A stretch of DNA of 64,000 bases from a virus. Under the pieces are notes generated by a model that worked only from the letters and a program-made list of their open reading frames with translations, did not search any database and was not told the DNA's origin. The translations under genes and the position numbers were made by a program. This document shows, in pieces, positions 18,209 through 25,815 of this stretch. The first letter of the stretch is position 1. Each line of letters begins with the position of its first letter. The stretch spans positions 1 through 64,000 of the IMG/VR virus record IMGVR_UViG_3300010403_000705; one strand, 5' to 3'.

Positions 18209-18553
18209 ATGAACGTTAAACCTAAAGAGATTTTTGTTAATTTGCCAATTGCATTAACATTTAAAGATGATCACGAAATACCTACCTTTGCTGCTACTAT
18301 TAATACTATTATTCATGGTAAAGTAAAAGTAAAATGTGAGACGGTTGGATCTATTAATGGACAATATGTAGGATTATTTTATCTTCAAAGAAATCATGAA
18401 TATCAAGCAATAAGAGAGTCATTTCTTAATTTAATCGAATCTGAAGAAATAAAGTCTCCAACATGTCCACATCCTAATCCAATGACATTAGAGCAGATAG
18501 GAGACAATGACTTATTTTACTATCTTGAAACAGTAGGTAAAACTGATGAATGA
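18209..18553 (+). CDS. Hypothetical protein
   Basis: 114 residues after a CAGGAG ribosome-binding site. Mixed alpha/beta, with SPTCPHPNPMTL near the C-terminus. The gene overlaps the next one by 8 bases. No family recognised. Confidence 0.65.
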   Translation: MNVKPKEIFVNLPIALTFKDDHEIPTFAATINTIIHGKVKVKCETVGSINGQYVGLFYLQRNHEYQAIRESFLNLIESEEIKSPTCPHPNPMTLEQIGDNDLFYYLETVGKTDE

Positions 18554-18839
18554 GAATATAATATATACAATTTTATATTTTTGCTTGTGCTTGTGCTTTT
18601 TATTGTTTTTATTGTTTTACTTGCATTTTAAGGTTAAATCTAAATTGACTAGGTTACAAACATGTTTGAGTTTAATATTTCATGATTGGGATGCCACATT
18701 GGCTATGTGGCATCAGATAAATAAACAACAAGCGCTCTCTCAAGAGAAAGATGTTTCATCTTTATTTGAAGAAGTTTTGCGTAACATTTGTCTAAAAGAC
18801 CGCAATGCAAGGTTGGAAGAAGTTAATAATATTTTATGA
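18546..18839 (+). CDS. Small membrane-anchored protein
   Basis: 97 residues with one strongly hydrophobic N-terminal segment (about 5-28, rich in Leu, Phe and Cys) followed by a basic stop-transfer region and a helical cytoplasmic part. Predicted topology: single-pass membrane protein. It starts before and ends after its neighbours by small overlaps, so belongs to one transcript with them. Function unknown. Confidence 0.6.
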   Translation: MNENIIYTILYFCLCLCFLLFLLFYLHFKVKSKLTRLQTCLSLIFHDWDATLAMWHQINKQQALSQEKDVSSLFEEVLRNICLKDRNARLEEVNNIL

Positions 18840-19141
18840 AATGCAGATTTTGTAATTCTGAAATGAAAACTACCTATTTTCATAGCGAGATAAATTCATG
18901 TAATAATCATAAAACAATAAAAGTCCGTTTTAAAACTAACAAGTATGGGGACAGGTGGATTGTTTCAAATAATAATTATAGGTTAGTTTATTGGAGTGAT
19001 CGCACACTTCTACAAAAATATAATCCTAATGCAGATTCGCCTTTGAATACTTATGAATTAGTTAAGAAATTTGATTTTGAACCAAATTTTTCTCCAGAAG
19101 AATTTAACGAAAAACTTAAAACAATTTTGGTATTTTTATAA
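18836..19141 (+). CDS. Small zinc-ribbon/beta protein, penultimate-Phe family
   Basis: 101 residues: N-terminal CRFC (3-6), a beta region (DRWIVSNNNYRLVYW), and a helix ending KLKTILVFL. This is a compact example of the family layout (Cys pair, Trp-containing strand pair, terminal helix). ATG overlaps the previous TGA. Confidence 0.75.
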   Translation: MKCRFCNSEMKTTYFHSEINSCNNHKTIKVRFKTNKYGDRWIVSNNNYRLVYWSDRTLLQKYNPNADSPLNTYELVKKFDFEPNFSPEEFNEKLKTILVFL

Positions 19142-19147
19142 ATAATT

Positions 19148-19477
19148 ATGATTATTGCTTTCACATTAGGGTCAACTAAAAATTATAACGAATCTTTACT
19201 GGCAGATCGAGAAACCAAGAAATGCGGAAAATCCGAGGATTATGATGGTGGTTGGGTTTGGAAATCTGAGAAAGAAGCTATAGAATTTTTACATTCTAGC
19301 GATTTTCTTAAGGTTGATTGGGGAGATGGTAAAAGTCGCAACCCAAATAATTTTAGTGTATATGGCGTAATTATTAATAATTGGGAAAAAGATACTTATT
19401 GTAGCGACAAAGATAATCAATTTCACTTATTGATTGATGCTAAAATAATAACATTACAAGATAGAAATTCAATATGA
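19148..19477 (+). CDS. Hypothetical protein
   Basis: 109 residues. Starts IIAFTLGSTKNYNESLL and contains GGWVWKSEKEAIEFL, a pattern seen in small phage proteins of unknown role. It overlaps the SLOG-like gene by 4 bases (ATGA), so the two are coupled. Function unknown. Confidence 0.65.
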   Translation: MIIAFTLGSTKNYNESLLADRETKKCGKSEDYDGGWVWKSEKEAIEFLHSSDFLKVDWGDGKSRNPNNFSVYGVIINNWEKDTYCSDKDNQFHLLIDAKIITLQDRNSI

Positions 19478-19968
19478 TTGTAGCATTTACTGGGCACAGA
19501 CCTGATAAATTAGGGGGATATGATTTGCCCAATCCAATTTATATTAAAGTATGTCAAAATATTGCAGAACATCTTAAACTACTAAAGCCAGATAAAACTA
19601 TCTCTGGTATGGCATTAGGAGTAGATCAGTGGGCAGCATATATATCTTACAAACTAAGAATTCCTTTTATCGCTGCCATTCCTTTTGAAGGTCAGCAAAC
19701 TAGATGGCCAAGAAAATCACAAAATACCTATATTAAACTTCTTAATTTAGCTTCTGAAGTTGTAGTGGTGAGTCCTGGCGGATATTCTCCTGATAAAATG
19801 CAAATTCGAAATAAATGGATGGTAGATAATTGTGATAAATTAATTGCAGTTTGGGATGGTTCTGCGGGTGGTACAGGTAATTGTGTAAAATATGCTCAAT
19901 CTAAAAAGAATACAAATGATATTTTATATATTAATCCTAGCTTGACAATTTGCCATGAGAATGTATAG
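19474..19968 (+). CDS. SLOG/YpsA-like nucleotide-binding protein (DUF1273-type)
   Basis: 164 residues. TGHRPDKLGGY, SGMALGVDQ, RNKWMVDNCD and AVWDGSAGGT are the marks of the YpsA-like branch of the SLOG Rossmann superfamily. SLOG proteins bind nucleotide-derived ligands, and several branches are proposed to sense or process NAD/ADP-ribose derivatives. In this window it adds to the ADP-ribose theme (PARP, macro, NADAR). No catalytic role can be assigned. A sigma-70-like promoter sits inside its 3' end. Confidence 0.85.
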   Translation: MIVAFTGHRPDKLGGYDLPNPIYIKVCQNIAEHLKLLKPDKTISGMALGVDQWAAYISYKLRIPFIAAIPFEGQQTRWPRKSQNTYIKLLNLASEVVVVSPGGYSPDKMQIRNKWMVDNCDKLIAVWDGSAGGTGNCVKYAQSKKNTNDILYINPSLTICHENV

Positions 19969-19969
19969 T
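19942..19969 (+). promoter_or_regulatory. Sigma-70-like promoter inside the end of the SLOG gene
   Basis: TTGACA (19942-19947), 16-base spacer, TATAGT (19964-19969). Would drive the small lipoprotein gene at 19989 and the tRNA-Leu at 20182. Read by eye; the near-consensus -35 is rare in this AT-rich sequence. Confidence 0.5.
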
Positions 19970-19988
19970 GTATATACAGGAATTTAAA

Positions 19989-20138
19989 ATGACAAAATTA
20001 ATAACAATATTATTAGTATTAAGCATCATGGGATGTCAATCTAGCAGACGTACCGAACAAAAAATGGAGATTATTGTCAAACTTGTATTAGTAGAAAATG
20101 AATGCGTAATTCCCATGAAATGCGCATTAGAAGAATGA
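19989..20138 (+). CDS. Small predicted lipoprotein
   Basis: 49 residues. A short signal peptide (TKLITILLVLSIMGC) ends in the lipobox IMGC, so Cys16 should be lipid-modified. The mature part has about 34 residues with two more Cys. Such tiny phage lipoproteins include Rz1-type spanins and superinfection-exclusion proteins; neither can be shown here. A promoter lies 20 bases upstream. Confidence 0.65.
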   Translation: MTKLITILLVLSIMGCQSSRRTEQKMEIIVKLVLVENECVIPMKCALEE

Positions 20139-20181
20139 TCTTTGCACAGATCCTATTAATAATAGTATATGATCTGTGAAT

Positions 20182-20267
20182 GGGCGTGTGGCGGAATGGC
20201 AGACGCACCGGCTTCAAACTCCGGCACCTAACTAAGTATGTGGGTTCAAATCCCTCCATGCCCACCA
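20182..20267 (+). tRNA. tRNA-Leu (anticodon CAA)
   Basis: Acceptor GGGCGTG pairs with CATGCCC and CCA is encoded. The D arm (GCGGAATGGCAGACGC) and long variable arm are leucine-type. The anticodon stem CCGGC/TCCGG has a C-T mismatch at 31:39, with loop TTCAAAC giving anticodon CAA for UUG. If the loop were read one base earlier the triplet would be TCA (UGA), but U33 and A37 favour CAA. Confidence 0.88.
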
Positions 20268-20286
20268 TTTTATTATATTGGGTATT

Positions 20287-20742
20287 ATGAATTTGCAAAA
20301 AAATTTGATTATTAGAGTTAAAAATTTTAATAGCATATGTAATGATGTTATTTTGATGAAGAGTTTAAGAAAATTAACTCTTCATCATTTTTCTGGAATG
20401 AACTATGAATTAAATAATTTTGAAAAACTTGCTAAAATTCGAAATGTAAAAGCACAAGTCTTAATGGCTTATTTAAATGACGAATTAGTCGGTTGGTCTC
20501 TTTTGTCCAAAGAGCCTAGTAATTTTTTATTTGGAAAATCTTTGAAGACTTATGATCCATCCTATGGTATGTTATTTCAAATCTATATTGCGCCACTACA
20601 CCGACGAAAAGGTATTGGATCGGAGTTACTAAAGGTCGCGCGACGTAAAGCTAGTCCATATAGATTATGTTTTTGTCCTTGGAATAACGCAAGTACTAAG
20701 TTTTATAGCAATTTTAATTATCATTGGAATATAAGTTTATGA
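20287..20742 (+). CDS. GNAT-family N-acetyltransferase
   Basis: 151 residues from ATG 20287 (TTG 20278 lies at the end of the tRNA leader and is less likely). Motif A of the GNAT fold is clear: FQIYIAPLHRRKGIGSELL, the acetyl-CoA pyrophosphate loop (R-x-x-G-I-G). The C-terminal FYSNFNY matches the end of the fold. Acetyl acceptor unknown. TGA overlaps the NADAR start (ATGA). Confidence 0.85.
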   Translation: MNLQKNLIIRVKNFNSICNDVILMKSLRKLTLHHFSGMNYELNNFEKLAKIRNVKAQVLMAYLNDELVGWSLLSKEPSNFLFGKSLKTYDPSYGMLFQIYIAPLHRRKGIGSELLKVARRKASPYRLCFCPWNNASTKFYSNFNYHWNISL

Positions 20743-21224
20743 TTAAGTTTTATTCAATACATGGTACATATGCGGGATTTTCTAATTTTTCTCATCACCC
20801 AATAACTTTAAAAAATAAGATTTGGAAAACCTCTGAACATTATTTTCAGGCGCAAAAATTTGCGGGAACTTTTTTAGAGTCAGCTGTAAGAAGATGTAAA
20901 GGAGCTAGTGATGCTGCTCGTATGGGTAGAGATAGAAATAATCCTTTGCGACGTGATTGGGAAAATGTAAAAGATAATGTAATGAGGAAAATAGTATTAG
21001 CTAAATTTTCTCAACATGAAGATTTGAAAAAATTATTGCTTTCTACTGGTAACGAACAATTGGTAGAGCATACAGAAAAAGACAAATATTGGGCAGACGG
21101 AGGAAATGGAAGCGGTAAAAATATGTTAGGAATTATTTTAATGGAAGTAAGAAGAGCCTTAAATTCTCCAGCAGAAATGCAAAAATATATAGATAAATTT
21201 AATCTGGAATCAGAATTATATTAA
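20739..21224 (+). CDS. NADAR family protein (YbiA/DUF1768)
   Basis: 161 residues from ATG 20739. Family marks: FSNFSHHPI, W.TSEHYFQAQKF, ARMGRDRNNPLR.DWE..KD..M and YWADGGNGSGKNMLG. NADAR proteins are linked to NAD/ADP-ribose chemistry. Members include the YbiA/RibX N-glycosidases, and some are reported to remove ADP-ribose from guanine in DNA, acting as antitoxins to DarT-type enzymes. In this phage it may counter a host ADP-ribosyltransferase or complement the phage PARP; that is inference. Confidence 0.92.
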   Translation: MIKFYSIHGTYAGFSNFSHHPITLKNKIWKTSEHYFQAQKFAGTFLESAVRRCKGASDAARMGRDRNNPLRRDWENVKDNVMRKIVLAKFSQHEDLKKLLLSTGNEQLVEHTEKDKYWADGGNGSGKNMLGIILMEVRRALNSPAEMQKYIDKFNLESELY

Positions 21225-21260
21225 TATCTTGATATAAGACTATAAATAATAGTCTTATAT

Positions 21261-21348
21261 ACCAATGTGGCGTAAACGGCTAGCCGCGGCAGTCTTAGAA
21301 GCTGTTGGGAGAAATCCCGTGTAGGTTCGAATCCTATCATTGGTACCA
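21261..21348 (+). tRNA. tRNA-Leu (anticodon TAG)
   Basis: Acceptor ACCAATG pairs with CATTGGT, then A and encoded CCA. D arm GCG...CGC, anticodon arm GCAGT-CTTAGAA-GCTGT (anticodon TAG, codon CUA), long class II variable arm TGGGAGAAATCCCG, T loop TTCGAAT. All features fit leucine. Confidence 0.92.
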
Positions 21349-21355
21349 AAGAATC

Positions 21356-21973
21356 ATGAAAGATTTATTAGAATCATTAATTCAAAAATCTGTTAGAGAT
21401 ATTCAAATTCAAGAAGATAGAAGAATTACTCGATTGCTTAATAAGACAATAGGTAATGTAAAAATGGAAGTAAGTATACATCAATGGTCTTTAGGTTATG
21501 TGCTTATTGGATCTGAACATAATGATTTATTTGCGGTAGAACTAGGTAATGATATTAATGAATGTTATAGAAATTTTTATAATAGATGGTCCAAATTACC
21601 AGGTCCCTATGAAATAGAAGAGCGTAAAAATTTTCAAATAGTTGATAAGGTGATTTCATCCATGGAATCTGGAGTTATGAATGCATCTTTAAAAATAAAT
21701 TATAAAAGTCATCCTTTTAGTACACCTATTAGATATTTGGTCTGGGAAACTTTATTAAACACTGCACCTGGTGAAACTATTTCTTATAAAGAAATTGCTA
21801 ATAAAATTGGAAATCCTAAGGCTGTTCGCGCTATAGGTTCAGCATGTCGAGCCAATCCATTTGCTATTATTATTCCCTGTCATAGAGTAATAAAGAGTGA
21901 TGGAACATCTGGTGAATATCGTTGGGGTATAGATCTTAAAAGAAAATTGTTAGATAAGGAAAAGTCAATCTAA
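21356..21973 (+). CDS. ogt: Methylated-DNA-[protein]-cysteine S-methyltransferase (O6-alkylguanine repair)
   Basis: 205 residues from ATG 21356, just after the tRNA. The C-terminal half carries the active site IIPCHRVI, preceded by the helix-turn-helix region (YKEIANKIGNPKAVRAIGSACRANP, read in parts) and followed by GEYRWG. The family transfers O6-alkyl groups from guanine to its own Cys. The N-terminal half is the degenerate Ada/Ogt-type domain. Next to AlkB, it forms an alkylation-repair pair. Confidence 0.95.
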   Translation: MKDLLESLIQKSVRDIQIQEDRRITRLLNKTIGNVKMEVSIHQWSLGYVLIGSEHNDLFAVELGNDINECYRNFYNRWSKLPGPYEIEERKNFQIVDKVISSMESGVMNASLKINYKSHPFSTPIRYLVWETLLNTAPGETISYKEIANKIGNPKAVRAIGSACRANPFAIIIPCHRVIKSDGTSGEYRWGIDLKRKLLDKEKSI

Positions 21974-21976
21974 AAT

Positions 21977-22578
21977 ATGTTAAATAAACAATTAATAGCA
22001 GAAGGCGGTATTGTTGAGTTTGATCCGTCTTTTTTAGTTTTAGATGAAGCAAATGCTCTTCTTTTTTATTTAAAAAATAATGTGAATTGGGAACAAAAAT
22101 ACTACTACAATTATAGAAATAAAAGTAATTATCCGCAACCTAGATTAACTGCTTGGTACGCAGACAGTCCTGATATGCAGTATAGTTATTCTGGTGTTAC
22201 ACAAAAGGTTCAACCATGGGATAATGAATTATTGAATTTAAAAAATAAAATTCAATTAATAACTAAATCGGACTATAATAGCGTCTTGTTAAATTTTTAT
22301 CGCAATGGTAATGATTCGGTAGGTTTACATGCCGATGATGAAAAGGAATTAGGAAATAACGCTAACATTGCATCTGTCTCATTAGGAGCAACACGAAAAT
22401 TTCAGTTAGTTCAGTATAAAGGTAGTTTACCATATGGCAATTACGAATATGTTTGTGTCATGGTTCATTACTAGTGATGAGTGGTACTACACAACATTAT
22501 TGGAAACATTCAGTTCTTAAAGAGCCATCTGTAATAAACGGTAGAATAAACTTAACTTTCAGAAGATTCTTAAAATAA
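21977..22578 (+). CDS. alkB: AlkB-like 2-oxoglutarate/Fe(II) dioxygenase, split by a frameshift
   Basis: AlkB reverses alkylation of DNA or RNA bases oxidatively. The first frame (from 21977) encodes 165 residues with PRLTAWYAD, NFYRNGNDSVG and the iron ligands HAD (His118, Asp120), then stops at TAG 22472-22474. The missing end follows in the -1 frame up to TAA 22578: CHGSLLVMSG, QHYWKHS (third ligand His) and GRINLTFRRF (2-oxoglutarate Arg). One extra T in the TTT run near 22451 would restore a complete protein. This may be a real mutation, a sequencing error or programmed slippage. Confidence 0.85.
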
Positions 22579-22637
22579 ATTGTTAGAGGAGAGTCTGGAT
22601 ATAATACTAATAAAAATAAATAATATAATAAAGTTGA

Positions 22638-22721
22638 GCCAACATGGTGGAATGGCATACACACAGGTCTAAGAAGCCTGCACCGTAAGGTTTGAGGGTT
22701 CAAATCCCTCTGTTGGCACCA
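22638..22721 (+). tRNA. tRNA-Leu (anticodon AAG)
   Basis: Acceptor GCCAACA pairs with TGTTGGC, then A-CCA encoded. D arm GTG...CAC, anticodon arm CAGGT-CTAAGAA-GCCTG gives AAG (codon CUU). Long variable arm, T loop TTCAAAT. A34 is unusual for leucine in bacteria and would read CUU, perhaps with inosine. Confidence 0.9.
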
Positions 22722-22771
22722 GAGAGGTATAATGCTAAAATCAATAGAAAAATTTACATAAAATTTGTTAT

Positions 22772-22846
22772 GGTTCCATCGTCTACTGGCTAGGACATTT
22801 GGTTCTCAACCAAAGAAAGACGGATCGTAACCGTCTGGAATCACCA
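22772..22846 (+). tRNA. tRNA-Glu (anticodon CTC)
   Basis: Acceptor GGTTCCA pairs with TGGAATC, then A-CCA encoded. Anticodon arm TTTGG-TTCTCAA-CCAAA gives CTC (codon GAG). D loop contains GG. The T arm GACGG-ATCGTAA-CCGTC is slightly atypical in its loop. The next gene begins two bases after the CCA. Confidence 0.88.
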
Positions 22847-22847
22847 T

Positions 22848-23267
22848 ATGAAACTAAAGATTATATCTGATGGTACTAATGAAGGAACAAAATTAATTGA
22901 TGAGGATACAGGAGAAATGTTTCACGGTATCAGTAAATTAAATTGGCAAGCAAATACAGATGATACTTTAACAAAAGTTAATGTAGAATTTTTCAATGTT
23001 CCAGTAGAAATAGTTACTCAAGCTAAAATCGAGTTGATGGATTATACAGAGGATTACACAGACTTACAATTGTCGAAAAATTTTGATAAAAATATTAAAA
23101 TAACCTCTAAGAGTCATGACGGGAAAGCCATACCTACAACTTCTGTAAAAGTTTACGATATGGATACTAATGAAATTATTGGGGCTGTTCAAAGTATTAA
23201 ATGGGAAGCTACTCCTAAAAAATGTGAGGCAGAAATTGTTAAAATAAAAATTGATAATAGAAACTAG
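22848..23267 (+). CDS. Hypothetical protein with internal duplication
   Basis: 139 residues. Two similar units are visible: DEDTGEMFHGISKLNWQA followed by a KV.VEF strand (about 18-48), and DMDTNEIIGAVQSIKWEA followed by AEIVKI (about 104-135). Each looks like a small beta domain, so the protein is probably a tandem duplication. Stop is TAG immediately followed by TAA. Function unknown. Confidence 0.7.
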   Translation: MKLKIISDGTNEGTKLIDEDTGEMFHGISKLNWQANTDDTLTKVNVEFFNVPVEIVTQAKIELMDYTEDYTDLQLSKNFDKNIKITSKSHDGKAIPTTSVKVYDMDTNEIIGAVQSIKWEATPKKCEAEIVKIKIDNRN

Positions 23268-23288
23268 TAAATTTGTTAATGTATTAAT

Positions 23289-23370
23289 GCGCCTATAGTC
23301 TAGCGGATAAGGCACTCGACTACGAATCGAGGGATGAAAATCATGGTGGGTTCGACTCCTACTGGGCGTG
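23289..23370 (+). tRNA. tRNA-Arg (anticodon ACG)
   Basis: Acceptor GCGCCTA pairs with TGGGCGT (two wobble pairs), discriminator G, CCA not encoded. Anticodon arm CTCGA-CTACGAA-TCGAG gives ACG, read as ICG by most bacteria. T arm GTGGG-TTCGACT-CCTAC. A palindromic terminator follows directly. Confidence 0.9.
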
Positions 23371-23372
23371 CT

Positions 23373-23408
23373 AAAAAAACTTATATGAATTCATATAAGT
23401 TTTTTTTT
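23373..23408 (+). terminator. Intrinsic terminator after tRNA-Arg
   Basis: Perfect palindrome AAAAAAACTTATATGAAT / ATTCATATAAGTTTTTTT ending in a run of eight T. The symmetrical A/T runs would let it work in both directions. It probably ends the tRNA-containing transcript. Confidence 0.75.
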
Positions 23409-23423
23409 ATTTGGAACAAAATT

Positions 23424-23906
23424 ATGAGTCAACAAGAAAATATAAATAAATTACTCGAGATGCTAAAAGCTAGGCTTAATTCGAAAGGAAAAGCTAAATC
23501 AACTGATTCTTTCGGAAATGTAGTATATGTAGATTGTGATATTTTTTCTGATGATATTTTAGAATGCTTTCTTGACTTATCATTATCAGAATTTAATATG
23601 ATTCCTATATTTTCATCTTTCAATTTTGAAAACGATAGTTTCGTAAAAACTTTTTCTGCAATTTTGGTGAAAGGTGCCACCTTGTATGCCTTAGCTTCTA
23701 AAGCTTTAATAGAAAGAGGCAGAGAATTCTGCTTCACTGATAAAGGTGTGGACTTTAACCAGCCCTCAATATCTGAGCTAATGCAGAGTCAATTTGCTGC
23801 TGAACTTACTGATCATTTTGAAAAACTGAAATTAATCAAATTATCAATTGGAGATTTTAAGTCAGCACAAGAACTAAAAAATATTGCTATATGTTGGGAT
23901 CAATGA
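23424..23906 (+). CDS. Hypothetical protein
   Basis: 160 residues from ATG 23424, behind the terminator; frames extending into the tRNA are not real. Mixed alpha/beta, hydrophobic helix around 90-108 (LVKGATLYALASKALI), no Cys cluster. Its TGA overlaps the next ATG (ATGA). Not recognised. Confidence 0.7.
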   Translation: MSQQENINKLLEMLKARLNSKGKAKSTDSFGNVVYVDCDIFSDDILECFLDLSLSEFNMIPIFSSFNFENDSFVKTFSAILVKGATLYALASKALIERGREFCFTDKGVDFNQPSISELMQSQFAAELTDHFEKLKLIKLSIGDFKSAQELKNIAICWDQ

Positions 23907-24217
23907 GTGTCGCATTCGATAAAAATAAAAAACCTCGTGTCGTTCATTGTAAAAAAGAAAGTTTCGATGTCTATATTGGTCGACCCTCTCGCTTCGGAAA
24001 TCCTTTCTCCCATCTACCCAACACTCTCGCACACTACAAAGTTTCTTCAAGGGAGCAGGCGATTGAGTATTATCGAAATTATATTATGAATACGCCGTGG
24101 TTGATAAAAGCTGCTAAGGAAGAACTAAAAGGTAAAATTCTTGGTTGTTGGTGCCGTCCCGATTTTCCATGTCATGGAGACATATTACTTGAAATAGCAA
24201 ATTCGGAAATTGATTAA
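23903..24217 (+). CDS. DUF4326 protein
   Basis: 104 residues from ATG 23903 (ATGA overlap). PRVVHCKKESFDVYIGRPS, FGNPF, KGKILGCWCRPDFPCHGD match the DUF4326 family, which carries conserved Cys and His suggesting a metal site. The family is common in phages and bacteria; biochemical function unknown. Confidence 0.85.
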   Translation: MSVAFDKNKKPRVVHCKKESFDVYIGRPSRFGNPFSHLPNTLAHYKVSSREQAIEYYRNYIMNTPWLIKAAKEELKGKILGCWCRPDFPCHGDILLEIANSEID

Positions 24218-24261
24218 ACGATCAATTAATTTTAATAAAATTATTATGAGGATAAATATAA

Positions 24262-24570
24262 ATGCCCAAACCAAAATCCATAACTGAGGTGGATATTGAT
24301 CGCTGGTTACAAAATATTAATAAAGATGATTATGTGTCTCCGTTATTGAAAATTTATCCATCTATGAAAGAAGTTTGTTTAGCTGGATTGTGGTTATGCG
24401 AAGAGTTAAAGAAACTTGGATGTCCAAATGTTTTAATTTGTCGAATACAATGGACTGCAGGAAAACTTTCAGTAGGTAAGGATGCTTGGGATGTACACCA
24501 AGATATTCTTGAAGATTACAAAAATAAAAAATTGGTTATTGAAGAAGATAAGAGCGAAATAGAAAATTAA
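24262..24570 (+). CDS. Hypothetical protein
   Basis: 102 residues, AGGA ribosome-binding site upstream. Helical, with YPSMKEVCLAGLWLCEELKKLGCPN in the middle (a hydrophobic, Cys-containing helix pair) and an acidic tail. It precedes the MoxR promoter. Function unknown. Confidence 0.65.
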   Translation: MPKPKSITEVDIDRWLQNINKDDYVSPLLKIYPSMKEVCLAGLWLCEELKKLGCPNVLICRIQWTAGKLSVGKDAWDVHQDILEDYKNKKLVIEEDKSEIEN

Positions 24571-24580
24571 TTAGAAAGTA

Positions 24581-24608
24581 TTGACCTTTTAATATTACTA
24601 TTTATAAT
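24581..24608 (+). promoter_or_regulatory. Sigma-70-like promoter of the MoxR operon
   Basis: TTGACC (24581-24586), 16-base spacer, TATAAT (24603-24608), 32 bases before the moxR ATG. It lies in a true intergenic gap, which supports function. Confidence 0.65.
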
Positions 24609-24640
24609 AAAGGCACTGTACTAAAGTATAAGGAATAATA

Positions 24641-25771
24641 ATGGCTAACACTACAACACAACAAATGGCTGCTTCGGATTTTAATCTTGAAAGATTACAC
24701 ACTAAAGATTTAGCAGATCATGTTGCCGCATCTATTCATATTGGTGGCAACATTGCAATTTTCGGTCGTAGAGGTACTGGTAAGACAGAAATTTCTAAAC
24801 AAGAAATTAAAAAAGCTGGCTTACATGAAGTTTATATAAATCTTTCTGTTTTAGAAAGAGTAGATATGGGGGGTTATCCAAATATCATGGCAGCAGCCGC
24901 TCATAAGAAGTTTGTGGATTTTTTGCTTCCTCAATTCTATCAACCTATGTTAGATGGAAAAAAGAATGTAGTTGCTTTACTTGATGAAGTAGATAAAGCT
25001 GATCCAAGTTTGTGGGCGCCTTTACTTGAGTTTACGCAATTCAGATCAGTTAACGGCAACCCTTTGCCTAATTTACAAGGTATCATTATGACTGGTAACT
25101 TGATCTCTGAAGGTGGCGCTAGACCTAGTTTACCTCTTTTGGATAGAGCTGAAAAATACCTAGTGGAAGCGGACGCAGCTTCTTGGCTAGAATGGGCAGG
25201 TAAATCTGGACACATTCATCCATCTATTACTGCATATATTACAGACCATCCAAAGGATTTATTTGGAGCAATTGATCCTGAAGATAGATACGCTGATCCG
25301 TCTCCACGTGGATGGCATAGAGCTTCAGAAATTCTGCATAAAGGAGAGCAAAAAAGCTGGTCTCCGTCTCTTCTTAATAAAAAGGTTTGTGGTTGTGTGG
25401 GTAAAGATGCTGGTATTAAATATAGTAACTACTATGAACATTATCAGCAATTGTTACCGATGGTAGAAGATATTTATCAAGGCAAAGATGTTTCACATAG
25501 ATACAATGTCTTAGAGCCAACTAAGAAATTGGTAGCATGTATGATTACTTGTGCAAGGTTAGCTACCCAGCTAGATCAGTCCAAAGATAACATTGCGCCT
25601 GATTCGGCAAAAAATGTTGGAAAATTTTTGCAAAAAGTATCATATGAAAATGTTTTAGTGGCTGTAAGAAGTCAAATCCAAATTGACAGATTAGTTAAGT
25701 TTAGTTTAGATGAACATCCTGATTGGGAACAAGTTTTAAGCAAAATCAATAAACAAGTAGATGAAGGTTAA
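24641..25771 (+). CDS. MoxR-type AAA+ ATPase (copy 1)
   Basis: 376 residues. Walker A GRRGTGKT (42-49), Walker B LLDEVDKA (Asp115, Glu116), sensor-1-like MTGNL and an Arg-finger region LPLLDRAEKY. MoxR ATPases act with von Willebrand factor A partners as chaperones that insert metals or remodel complexes. The following gene is such a VWA protein, so the two are likely partners. A paralogue interrupted by an intein lies at 34201. Acts in the cytoplasm; substrate unknown. Confidence 0.92.
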   Translation: MANTTTQQMAASDFNLERLHTKDLADHVAASIHIGGNIAIFGRRGTGKTEISKQEIKKAGLHEVYINLSVLERVDMGGYPNIMAAAAHKKFVDFLLPQFYQPMLDGKKNVVALLDEVDKADPSLWAPLLEFTQFRSVNGNPLPNLQGIIMTGNLISEGGARPSLPLLDRAEKYLVEADAASWLEWAGKSGHIHPSITAYITDHPKDLFGAIDPEDRYADPSPRGWHRASEILHKGEQKSWSPSLLNKKVCGCVGKDAGIKYSNYYEHYQQLLPMVEDIYQGKDVSHRYNVLEPTKKLVACMITCARLATQLDQSKDNIAPDSAKNVGKFLQKVSYENVLVAVRSQIQIDRLVKFSLDEHPDWEQVLSKINKQVDEG

Positions 25772-25815
25772 GCTTATTCTCCTACAGATATATAAAGGTT
25801 ATTGGAGATCATAGC

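Noticed and set aside
20182-20267. Selenocysteine or UGA-suppressor tRNA
   Set aside because: D arm and loop positions fit tRNA-Leu(CAA); the TCA reading needs a shifted loop. Kept only as a low-interest finding.
22497-22703. Minus-strand frame covering the AlkB end and tRNA-Leu
   Set aside because: Antisense of the AlkB remainder and a tRNA.
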